From the NCBI RefSeq assembly GCF_011801125.1, contig NZ_CP046171.1, positions 2,728,001 to 2,792,000 on the forward strand: a DNA stretch of 64,000 nt, read 5' to 3'. Both the position numbers and the translations under genes were made by a program. Of this stretch, positions 8,805 to 17,760 are shown piece after piece. The notes beneath the pieces are model-generated. The model was not told the DNA's origin. It did no database searches and saw only the letters and a list, made by a program, of their open reading frames with translations. Position 1 is the stretch's first letter. Every line of letters starts with the position of its first letter. Source of the stretch: Nocardia brasiliensis. Its GTDB lineage: Bacteria; Actinomycetota; Actinomycetes; Mycobacteriales; Mycobacteriaceae.

Positions 8805-9299
8805 GTGGCCGACTTCCAGGATTTCGCGACGCTGTTCTCCGGTAGTATCCGCGCGCAGCTCGACTGGAACGCGCTCGCTGAGCTGAATGTGCCGGTCACC
8901 GAACAGGTCACGAGCGGTTGGGCCGCGCTCGGCGCGTTGCGGACGGTCTGGCACGTCGACGCGCAAGGCCGTCCGGCCGACTGGTGCGATCCGGGCGCGA
9001 CCGCGCTGACGGTGCGGGAGGCCGCCGGGTTGCGCGAGCTGTGGCCGGTCGCCCGCCAGGAGCGGGTCGCGGCGTTCCGCGCGCGGATCGAGGCGTCGAC
9101 CGAACCGTTCGTGCTGCTGCTTCCCACATATCGGGTCGGGCGGGAGTTGCTTCTTCTAGACTCGTCTCATCGTGTGATGGCGGGGTATCTCGCGCGGGCC
9201 GAGGTCCGGGCGTTGATCATGACACTCGTCGCACCGCTGTCACCCGAGCTTCTTCCCGATCTAGGCAGTTTGGTGGTTCGCGGACATGGCAGCGGTTGA
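8805..9299 (+). CDS. Conserved hypothetical protein with a ParB-like D-x-x-HR segment
   Basis: A 164-residue soluble protein of unknown function. The segment LLLPTYRVGRELLLLDSSHR followed by VMAGYL resembles the DGxHR signature of ParB/sulfiredoxin-fold proteins, but nothing else of that fold can be confirmed by eye. The GTG start at 8805 gives the only plausible N-terminus (MADFQDFATLF). It overlaps the next membrane-protein gene by 14 bases, so the two are probably made together and may act together. Confidence 0.65.
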   Translation: MADFQDFATLFSGSIRAQLDWNALAELNVPVTEQVTSGWAALGALRTVWHVDAQGRPADWCDPGATALTVREAAGLRELWPVARQERVAAFRARIEASTEPFVLLLPTYRVGRELLLLDSSHRVMAGYLARAEVRALIMTLVAPLSPELLPDLGSLVVRGHGSG

Positions 9300-10254
9300 G
9301 CCCCCGGACAATACCGCCGCGAGCATCGAGCTCGAGACGACATTGGTCGAGGTCTTCGCGGACCGGATCAAGTTCGAGCACGACATCATCGGGCAGCGCA
9401 TGTCCTGGCTGATGACGCTCAACGGCTTCTTGATCGGCGGTGCCGCAATCCTTTCCGCGAACCGGGACCGCTTCACCGCCCCCGGGGTGCTGACCGGGGC
9501 GCTCGTGATCATCTGTCTTGCCGGGGCTTTGAGCAACGCGTCGTGCCTGTTCTCCAACTGGTGGGCTGGCAAGGCGATGCGCGATGCCGCCGACGCGCTC
9601 GCCGACTCCTGGTCCGACGAGGCCCGCCGCCGCGTCGGACCGCTGATGCGCCTGTACGGACGCGACCCGCGCGCCTTCCGCGGCGCGGAGCGTCCGCTGC
9701 CGAGCGAATGGCTGCATCCCTGGTTTCTTCTGCCCACGCTGTTCTGGCTGTTGTATTGCACCGCAGCACTTTTCGCGACGACGGTCAGCGGCGATCGGAC
9801 CGGGTACTGGCAGGCGAACGTGCTGCCGTTCGCGGTGACCTTCCTGTTGTTCGTGCCGCTGACGCTGCTGGACTTTCCGCGTCATCGCAAGCGCCGCAAC
9901 GAATGCGCGATCATCGAGCAGCTCGAGCGCGCACACGGTGTGCCGATCGCGCGTTCGGATCAGCGCGGGCGCTATCGCGCGGAGCGCGCGGCGGTGCGGA
10001 AGTGGGTTCGGGCCCGACAGCGTGGGGGCAATCCCGTCGAGGTGCGTCGCCCTAGGGTTTTCGGCGTCATCCCGCTCGACACGCACGCCGAGTACTTGGC
10101 CGTCGTGCGGGCCGAGCAGCTGCTCCCGGAGCCGGAACCGCCGGTGCCGGAACCGGTTCCCGCGCCGCCGCGCGCCGTGGCAGAGCGGGCGGCGCAACCA
10201 CCCGTGGCGGGCGAGTCCGCGGTCGGGGCCGACCCGGCGGGCAGTGTCGGCTGA
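9286..10254 (+). CDS. Four-helix membrane protein of unknown function
   Basis: This 322-residue protein has two hydrophobic hairpins, about residues 38-85 (SWLMTLNGFLIGGAAIL, then GVLTGALVIICLAGAL) and 145-195 (WFLLPTLFWLLYCTAALF, then LPFAVTFLLFVPLTLL). Between and after them lie charged cytosolic segments, and the tail is a Pro/Glu/Ala-rich linker from about residue 280. The N-terminal FEHDIIGQRMSWLMTLNGF pattern recurs in small four-helix proteins often paired with soluble partners. It overlaps the upstream hypothetical gene by 14 bases, indicating a two-gene unit. Confidence 0.7.
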   Translation: MAAVEPPDNTAASIELETTLVEVFADRIKFEHDIIGQRMSWLMTLNGFLIGGAAILSANRDRFTAPGVLTGALVIICLAGALSNASCLFSNWWAGKAMRDAADALADSWSDEARRRVGPLMRLYGRDPRAFRGAERPLPSEWLHPWFLLPTLFWLLYCTAALFATTVSGDRTGYWQANVLPFAVTFLLFVPLTLLDFPRHRKRRNECAIIEQLERAHGVPIARSDQRGRYRAERAAVRKWVRARQRGGNPVEVRRPRVFGVIPLDTHAEYLAVVRAEQLLPEPEPPVPEPVPAPPRAVAERAAQPPVAGESAVGADPAGSVG

Positions 10255-10319
10255 CCGGCCTCAGTCGGTCGATCCGGTGCGGTCGTTCAGCGACCGCCCA
10301 CGGTTCGGTGACGGCGCCG

Positions 10320-10456
10320 GGCCCGGCCACCCGCATCGCGCTCAGCACCGTGAGCAGTATGCCCGTCGCGATGAACTCCCGCGCCTCGGTTACGGCCGCG
10401 CCGGTGAGCTCGCGGACCAGGTCGTAAATATCGCCGAACCGGGTGCGGACCTGGCC
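10320..10456 (-). pseudogene. Remnant of a TetR regulator C-terminal domain
   Basis: Read leftward, this stretch encodes TRFGDIYDLVRELTGAAV followed by EAREFIATGILLTVLSAMRV. That is the typical end of TetR-family ligand domains (usually FFATGMLLNVLAAL). No helix-turn-helix is encoded upstream in that frame, and the sequence after SAMRV drifts into the shadow of the neighbouring membrane-protein gene. It is best read as a decayed regulator in the 460-base gap between the membrane protein and pheS. The remainder of that gap shows only the pheS ribosome-binding region. Confidence 0.45.
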
Positions 10457-10672
10457 GCTCGCATCGTGCCGGTGCGCTGAACACGGATTCTCGCGCCGCA
10501 TCCCACGCGTGTGATTCCGCGCCGGGGTGCGTCTCGTCGGTTCCTGATCCGCGCGACTGCGGCACGGCGTACCAGGGCGAACCCGGCTGGGCGGCGGTAG
10601 CGGGGAATCCGCGTGAATCGGATCAGACCCATCCAATAGGATTCCACCAGCAGCAATGTGGGTAGGGAATGA

Positions 10673-11776
<1,104 letters not shown>

Positions 11777-11825
11777 GCCCCCACCGTCTTTTCCGGCCCC
11801 TTCGATCGAGAGAGCGAAACGTTAA

Positions 11826-14330
11826 GTGCGAGTAGCGCAGTCCTGGCTGACCGACATCATCCAGCGCACCACCCCCGACTGGTCGGTGACGCCGGAGGAG
11901 CTCGACGCGGGCTTCGTCCGGGTCGGGCTCGAGGTCGAGGAGGTCGACAAGCTCGAGCCCGTCACCGGCACGATCGATAAGCCCCTTGTCGTCGGCCGCG
12001 TCGCCGAGATCACCGAACTCACCGAGTTCAAGAAGCCGATCCGGTTCTGCAAGGTCGATGTCGGCAACCCGGAGCTGCAGGAGATCGTCTGCGGCGCAAC
12101 CAACTTCGCCGTCGGTGATCTGGTCGTGGTGGTGCTGCCCGGCGGCGTGCTGCCCGGCGGGTTCGCGATCTCCTCGCGCAAGACCTACGGACACGTATCC
12201 AACGGCATGATCTGCTCGGTCGCCGAACTCGGCATCGGCAAGGACCACGCGGGCATCCTGGTGCTCGAGCCGGGCACCGCCGAGCCGGGTACCGACGCGA
12301 ATGTGCTGCTCGGCCTCGACGATACGGTGATCGAGCTCAACATCACCCCCGACCGCGGCTACTGCTTCTCGGTGCGCGGCCTGGCCAGGGAGCTCGCCTG
12401 CGGCTTCGATCTCGACTACGCCGATCCGGCCGTGCGCACCCTGCCCGACGACCAGGCACCGGCCTGGCCGCTCCGGATCGAACCCGCGTCCGGGTGCACC
12501 CGCTTCGCGGTCCGCCGGGTCACCGGCATCGACCCGAATGCGGTGAGCCCCTGGTGGTTACAGCGCAGACTGCTGCTTGCCGGGGTGCGCCCGATCTCGC
12601 CCGCGGTAGACGTCACCAACTACGTGATGCTCGAACTCGGCCAGCCGCTGCACGCCTTCGATGCCGCGAAGCTGACCGGCGAGCTGGTGGTTCGTGCCGC
12701 GAACAAGGGCGAGACGCTGCGCACCCTCGACGAGGTCGAGCGCACCCTCGACGCCGAGGACGTGGTGATCGCCGACGATTCCGGTGTCGTGTCGCTGGCC
12801 GGTGTGATGGGCGGGGCGAGCACCGAGGTCGGCGCCGAGACCACCGATATCGTGCTGGAAGCCGCCACCTGGAACCCGCTGCTGGTCTACCGGACCGCAC
12901 GCAGGCACAAGCTGTCCTCGGAGGCGAGCAAGCGGTACGAGCGGGTCGTCGACCCGGAGATCAACGTCGTCGCGCTCGACCGCGCCGCCACGCTGCTTGC
13001 CGAGATCGCCGGTGGCACAGTCGAAGCCGTGCTCACCGACGTGCGTGTCCCGGTGCCCGCGGCCGCGCCGATCCGGATGGACATCGATCTGGCCGATCGC
13101 GTCGCCGGGGTGGTCTACCCGACCGGTACCGCCGCGCGCAGGCTCGCCCAGATCGGCTGCACCGTCGAGGTCGCGGTGGACGAGTCCACCGGGCACGGCC
13201 AGCTGGTGGTCAGCCCGCCGAGCTGGCGGCCGGACCTGGCCCAGCCCGCCGATCTGGTGGAGGAGGTGCTGCGGCTCGAAGGGCTCGAGCAGATCCCGTC
13301 GGTGCTGCCGACCGCGCCCGCCGGGCGTGGTTTCACCGGCACCCAGCGCCGCCGCCGCGCGGTGAGCCGGGCACTGGCGTTCGCGGGCGCGGTCGAGGTG
13401 CCCGCGCCGGTGTTCCTGCCCGCCGGTGTGTTCGACGTCTGGGGCCTGGACGCCGACGACCCGCGCCGGGCGACCACTCGGGTGCTCAACCCGCTCGATG
13501 TCGAGCGGGCCGAGCTGGCCACCACGCTGCTGCCCGGCCTGCTGGAAGTGGCCGCCCGCAACATCTCTCGCGGCGCGCGCGACCTCGCCATCTACGGCAT
13601 CGCCCAGGTGGTGCTGCCCGGCGACAACGTGCGTCCGGTCGAGGCACTGCCGGTGGACCGCAGGCCAAGCGACGAGCAGATCGCCGAACTGATCGACTCG
13701 TTGCCCGCCCAGCCGGTGCATGTCGCCGCGGTGCTGACCGGTCGCCGCGAGCCGCGTGGCCCGTGGGGCCAGGGCCGTCCGGCCGAGGCCGCGGACGCGT
13801 TCGCGCTCGCCGACACGGTGGCCGAGGCCGCGGGCGTCACGATCGAGCGTCGCGCCGCCGCGCACCTGCCGTGGCACCCGGGCCGCTGCGCGGAGCTGGT
13901 CGTGGACGGTGCGGTCATCGGACACGCGGGTGAATTGCACCCGGCGGTGCTGGAACGTTCCGGTCTGCCGCCGCGCACCTGCGCGGTCGAACTCGATCTC
14001 GACGCGCTCCCGCTGCGTGAGCAGCGCCCGGCGCCGACGATCTCGCCGTTCCCCGCGGTGCTGCAGGACGTTTCGGTGAGCGTCGAGCAGGCCACCCCGG
14101 CGGCATCGGTGGAATCGGCGCTGCGCAGCGGCGGTGGCGAACTGCTCGAAGACATCGCGCTGTTCGACGTCTACGAGGGCGCCCAGGCAGGCGAGGGACG
14201 CAAGTCGCTCACCTACGCGCTGCGGTTCCGTGCCACCGACCGCACGCTCACCGAGGACGAGGCGAGCGCCGCCCGCGACGCCGCGGTCGCCGCCGCGGCC
14301 GCCGCGGTGGGCGCGGTGTTGCGCGGCTGA
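11826..14330 (+). CDS. pheT: Phenylalanyl-tRNA synthetase beta subunit
   Basis: The 834-residue beta subunit carries the OB-fold tRNA-binding domain (about 45-155), B3/B4 editing region (about 210-400, with [20 protein letters not shown]), B5 domain (about 410-480), core-like region and C-terminal anticodon-binding FDX-ACB domain (last 95 residues, [17 protein letters not shown]). It is complete and of usual length. A GTG start at 11826 gives [13 protein letters not shown], the standard N-terminus. It ends just before a strong hairpin, closing the pheST operon. Confidence 0.97.
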   Translation: MRVAQSWLTDIIQRTTPDWSVTPEELDAGFVRVGLEVEEVDKLEPVTGTIDKPLVVGRVAEITELTEFKKPIRFCKVDVGNPELQEIVCGATNFAVGDLVVVVLPGGVLPGGFAISSRKTYGHVSNGMICSVAELGIGKDHAGILVLEPGTAEPGTDANVLLGLDDTVIELNITPDRGYCFSVRGLARELACGFDLDYADPAVRTLPDDQAPAWPLRIEPASGCTRFAVRRVTGIDPNAVSPWWLQRRLLLAGVRPISPAVDVTNYVMLELGQPLHAFDAAKLTGELVVRAANKGETLRTLDEVERTLDAEDVVIADDSGVVSLAGVMGGASTEVGAETTDIVLEAATWNPLLVYRTARRHKLSSEASKRYERVVDPEINVVALDRAATLLAEIAGGTVEAVLTDVRVPVPAAAPIRMDIDLADRVAGVVYPTGTAARRLAQIGCTVEVAVDESTGHGQLVVSPPSWRPDLAQPADLVEEVLRLEGLEQIPSVLPTAPAGRGFTGTQRRRRAVSRALAFAGAVEVPAPVFLPAGVFDVWGLDADDPRRATTRVLNPLDVERAELATTLLPGLLEVAARNISRGARDLAIYGIAQVVLPGDNVRPVEALPVDRRPSDEQIAELIDSLPAQPVHVAAVLTGRREPRGPWGQGRPAEAADAFALADTVAEAAGVTIERRAAAHLPWHPGRCAELVVDGAVIGHAGELHPAVLERSGLPPRTCAVELDLDALPLREQRPAPTISPFPAVLQDVSVSVEQATPAASVESALRSGGGELLEDIALFDVYEGAQAGEGRKSLTYALRFRATDRTLTEDEASAARDAAVAAAAAAVGAVLRG

Positions 14331-14340
14331 TCTCGAACGA

Positions 14341-14376
14341 CGACGGGCCCGCAAGCCACGGCTTGCGGGCCCGTCG
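14341..14376. terminator. Strong terminator between pheT and the convergent secreted-protein gene
   Basis: A perfect 15-bp stem (CGACGGGCCCGCAAG with its complement CTTGCGGGCCCGTCG) closes a 6-base loop, 11 bases after the pheT stop and 10 bases before the stop of the opposing gene. Its symmetry suits bidirectional termination. Confidence 0.8.
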
Positions 14377-14385
14377 GCTGTCCGG

Positions 14386-14775
14386 TCAGATACCGCAGGC
14401 CTGATCCAGCCCCGACATGGCGTCGTGGAAGGCCTGATCCTGGAGCACGGTGCCCAGTTCGGTGTCCGAGGCCGTGGACACCCGGCGCATCTGGGTGACC
14501 GCGGGGTCGATCGCGGTCTTCACCGGACCGTCGTCGGCCAGGTCGCGCGTGGTCTCCAGTTTCGTCGCGGCGGTGGAGAACACGCTGCGCACCTCGTCGG
14601 CGGCGCCGGCGTCCTTGCTCTTGGCCCCGTTGATCCCGCTGTTCAACTCGGTCGCCATATCCCGCACCGACGTGCACGTCTGCTTGTCGTCGACCGCGCC
14701 GGCCGGTCCGGCCGCAGCGGTGAATCCGGCGAGCGAGGTGACGAGCGTGGCTACCACGAGAACAGTTCTCCGCAT
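14386..14775 (-). CDS. Small secreted protein of unknown function
   Basis: A 129-residue exported protein with a clear signal peptide (MRRTVLVVATLVTSLAGF, cleavage likely after GPAGA near residue 27). The mature part is helical and acidic, with two cysteines, one near the start (KQTCTSV) and one at the end (DQACGI), which could form a disulfide tying both ends of a helical bundle. I do not recognise a family. It is a single gene convergent to pheT. Confidence 0.7.
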   Translation of the reverse strand: MRRTVLVVATLVTSLAGFTAAAGPAGAVDDKQTCTSVRDMATELNSGINGAKSKDAGAADEVRSVFSTAATKLETTRDLADDGPVKTAIDPAVTQMRRVSTASDTELGTVLQDQAFHDAMSGLDQACGI

Positions 14776-14930
14776 TGACCATTTCCCTTCCTCGATGAGC
14801 AGAACCTCTCTCCGGTTACCCGATCCCCGCGCGGCGAACCAAGATTCCCCGGGCGCGCGCTCATCGGCGCAGGTCTCGCGATAGACCGCCCGAGTGGCAC
14901 GCCGTGCGCAGCGAACGGTAAGAACTAGGC

Positions 14931-15698
14931 ATGCGACATCCGGCCAGTTCGATCCTGAATGCGTTGGCGTATATGCCGGAGCGGCAGATCCTGCAGACGC
15001 CGGCGATCCTCGGCATGGACCACACCGACCTGACGATCGAGACGGCGGATGGAGAGACGCTGCACGGGTGGTGGCTGCCCGCGCCGAATTCGGTGGGCCA
15101 CATCCTGTTCGCGCACGGCAACGGCGGCAATGTGGGGGACCGGGTCGCGTTGTTCGCGTTGCTGGTCGAGGCGGGGTTCGACGTGCTCGCCTTCGACTAT
15201 CGCGGCTACGGCCGCAGTACCGGCCGCCCGACCGAGTACGGCACCTACCAGGACGCCCGCGCCGCGCGCCGGGTCCTGCTCGAACAGCAGGGCGTCGCCC
15301 CGGAGCGCGTGCTCTACCTGGGCAAATCGCTTGGTGGCGGGGTGATGCTCGAACTCGCGGCGGCGCATCCGCCCGCCGGGCTGATGTTGATGTCCACCTT
15401 CTCCGGCATGCGCGACGCCGCCCGCTCGATCTATCCGTTCCTGCCGCGACCGTTGATCCCCGACGCGTATCCGAGCGAGCGACGCATCCGCGGGTTGCGG
15501 GTTCCGGTGCTGATCATGCACGGCGATCAGGACGAACTCCTGCCGCTGCGGCATGCCGAACGGCTCTACGCCGCCGCCCGCGAGCCCAAGCAGTTGAAGG
15601 TGTTCCCCGGCGCGGGGCACAACGATCTGATCCTGGTGGGCGGGCGCGTGTGGTTCGAACTCGTCCGCGACTGGGCGCGGGCGGTAGTGCGGCGGTAG
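14931..15698 (+). CDS. Bem46-like alpha/beta-hydrolase
   Basis: A 255-residue serine hydrolase of the Bem46/YqiA-like group; substrate unknown. A hydrophobic N-terminus (SSILNALAYMPERQILQTP) may touch membranes. The oxyanion motif AHGNGGNVGDR and the conserved DYRGYGRSTGRPTE are typical. The nucleophile is S133 in GKSLGG, the acid D199 or D201 in HGDQDE, and the base H230 in GAGHND. It is a stand-alone gene; 55 bases later an unrelated small hypothetical gene begins. Confidence 0.88.
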   Translation: MRHPASSILNALAYMPERQILQTPAILGMDHTDLTIETADGETLHGWWLPAPNSVGHILFAHGNGGNVGDRVALFALLVEAGFDVLAFDYRGYGRSTGRPTEYGTYQDARAARRVLLEQQGVAPERVLYLGKSLGGGVMLELAAAHPPAGLMLMSTFSGMRDAARSIYPFLPRPLIPDAYPSERRIRGLRVPVLIMHGDQDELLPLRHAERLYAAAREPKQLKVFPGAGHNDLILVGGRVWFELVRDWARAVVRR

Positions 15699-15752
15699 CG
15701 GCGCACCGCGCGAACCGGCCGCGCGGCGTTCGATGCTGCGTAGCCTGGCCAT

Positions 15753-16271
15753 ATGACTGACAACAGCGAGATCTTGGCGCGCTTGACGGCGCTGCCCGAC
15801 CCGGAATTGATCGGTGTGTTGCTGGTCGCGACGGCCGAACGCCCAGGCTTCGAGGTGGTGCACGCGGCACTGCTCGGGCTCGTCGGCGCGGGCGATGCGC
15901 CACCGCTGCCCGGTGTGACTCCTGCCACGCCCAGGCTGCCGGTGCATGACGTGCCGCCGATCCGCGACGTATCCGACCAGGTAGCGGGCACTTCCGCGGT
16001 ACCCGCGGTACCGGTACCGCCGACCGGTACGGCCGCACCGACTGAGACGGGCGGATATTCCGCATCGGGTGTCCCTACTTGGGGGTCAGTTCGCGATAAA
16101 GTCGAGCAGCGCTTCGGCACCGCGCAGGGAATGGGCGAGCTCGATCAGCAGACCCCGGCGGGCCGCAGTGTCGACGAACAATGGGACGCGCGGGAGAAAG
16201 CCGCGCGCGAGCGCCTGGATCAGATTCGGAAGTCGTTGCGCGGCAACGACACCGAAACACCGGGTCGGTAA
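15753..16271 (+). CDS. Hypothetical protein with proline-rich centre
   Basis: A 172-residue protein with a short helical N-domain (residues 1-45), a long Pro/Val/Thr-rich low-complexity middle (about 50-105) and a charged helical C-terminus (EQWDAREKAARERLDQIRKS). No family is recognised. It lies 46 bases upstream of the next gene in the same direction and may form an operon with it; both look like cytosolic helical proteins. Confidence 0.55.
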   Translation: MTDNSEILARLTALPDPELIGVLLVATAERPGFEVVHAALLGLVGAGDAPPLPGVTPATPRLPVHDVPPIRDVSDQVAGTSAVPAVPVPPTGTAAPTETGGYSASGVPTWGSVRDKVEQRFGTAQGMGELDQQTPAGRSVDEQWDAREKAARERLDQIRKSLRGNDTETPGR

Positions 16272-16317
16272 TCTGGCCGGGCGCACCGTACTACGACTGT
16301 GATGGGTGGAACCGCAG

Positions 16318-17340
16318 ATGAGCGAGCCGCGTAAAATTTCGGAACGGCTACTCGATGCCCAGGTGGAATTCGTGCTCGCCGAGGTGAGCGGCGATCGTTT
16401 CGCCGAGGTGGTGGCCCGGGACGTCGAATCGGTGCTGAGTGTCGCAGACACCTTGATCTTCCGCGATATCGTCGAGATCGAGCAGGCCAAGGCGACCGTC
16501 GCCACCATCATCGATCTGATCGGTGGCAGCCCGGTGATCGCCGACATGGTCGGCGTCTTCGCCGATTCGATCTACGACCACATCGCGAACAACAACGACT
16601 ACACCCTCGGGCAGGTAGTCGACCGCGAACCGGTCGAAGCGCTGCTGGAGAAGATCTTCGGGATGCATCAGGCCCAGGAGCGCATCCTGGACCGGCTCAC
16701 CGAATCCCCGCTGGTGGCCACCGTCGCGTCGAAGTTCGTCGACAAGCTGATCTCCGATTTCATGGAGGCCAACCGGCAGATCGCGGGCAAGATCCCCGGC
16801 GTCTCCTCGCTGATCTCGATGGGGCAGTCCGCGGCGAAGACCGCGAAGAAGGCGACCGAGAGCACCTTTATCGGTGACATGGCGGGTAAGGGCGCGGTGT
16901 TCGCGCTCAAGCGCACCAACAACGCGATCCGTGAAATGCTGCGCGACGCCCCGGTGCACGACGCGGCGATGGAGTTCTGGGACCTGCACGCCGACGAACC
17001 GGTGAGCGGCCTGCGGGATTACCTGAGCCAGAAAGATCTCAACGAGCTGGTGCTGCTCTGCTACGAAATCGCCGTCACCACAAGGGAAAAAGAATACTTC
17101 GGGCTGCTCGTCGACGAGTGCGTCGAGGTGTTCTTCACCAAGTACGGCGACTACACCCTCGCCGCCATGCTGCCCGAACTCGGCCTTTCCGGTGACGACA
17201 TCGCCGCCGAGATCCTGCGCTATGGACCCGCGGTGATCGAGGGTGCGAAACGAAACGGCGTGTTGGCCAAGTTGATTCGCGAGCGGCTCGAGCCGTTCTT
17301 CCGGTCCGACGAGGTGCTCGCCATCCTCGGCGAAGCATAG
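16318..17340 (+). CDS. Conserved helical protein of unknown function
   Basis: This 340-residue, almost all-helical protein has no signal peptide; a mildly hydrophobic lysine-flanked stretch (KIPGVSSLISMGQSAAKTAK) lies near residue 160. The product has regular heptad-like hydrophobic spacing throughout. I do not recognise a family. ATG 16318 is preferred because GGGTGGA lies 7 bases upstream; GTG 16306 would add four residues. It precedes the conservon operon by about 420 bases. Confidence 0.65.
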   Translation: MSEPRKISERLLDAQVEFVLAEVSGDRFAEVVARDVESVLSVADTLIFRDIVEIEQAKATVATIIDLIGGSPVIADMVGVFADSIYDHIANNNDYTLGQVVDREPVEALLEKIFGMHQAQERILDRLTESPLVATVASKFVDKLISDFMEANRQIAGKIPGVSSLISMGQSAAKTAKKATESTFIGDMAGKGAVFALKRTNNAIREMLRDAPVHDAAMEFWDLHADEPVSGLRDYLSQKDLNELVLLCYEIAVTTREKEYFGLLVDECVEVFFTKYGDYTLAAMLPELGLSGDDIAAEILRYGPAVIEGAKRNGVLAKLIRERLEPFFRSDEVLAILGEA

Positions 17341-17760
17341 CGAAGTATATGGTTTGTAAGCTGCACTGAAACTCGATCAGTTACTAGCTGAACGGTTGCT
17401 GTCTGTTGGCGGACCGCTATCCGGTGCGGCGAGCAGGTGACTCGGCACGATCGAATCGGCCCGTCCGGCAAGGGCATCGAGCGATCGTGCCGACGCTTTT
17501 TCGGGGCTGACGGGGGAATGTCGCCCGTATGTACGGCGTAATATCCTGACCAGCACCGGATGTCGGCAAGGTCGCTTCGCGGTGGCCACAAACTGGCCAG
17601 TTGGTAGCCCTTGGGTGCGGCACGGTTGAAAAGTATGAACAAAGCGCGGGTCGGCGCGTCCTCGAGTTGACGGGGCACCGGGCATATGGGATTTTGCTCG
17701 GAGACTTTCCGTGCGCTCGTCGTGGAGCTGTCACGGCTGGCTTTTCGGAGGAGTAGCAGG
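17341..17760. other. Control region upstream of the conservon operon
   Basis: No convincing gene occupies these 420 bases. The left part is comparatively AT-rich. A perfect 12-bp palindrome AACTGGCCAGTT lies at 17591-17602. A TTGACG hexamer at 17667 could be a -35 element, but no good -10 follows at standard spacing. GGAGGAG at 17747-17753 serves the next gene. An open frame runs into the conservon kinase from 17686, but its first residues are not family-like. Confidence 0.4.
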
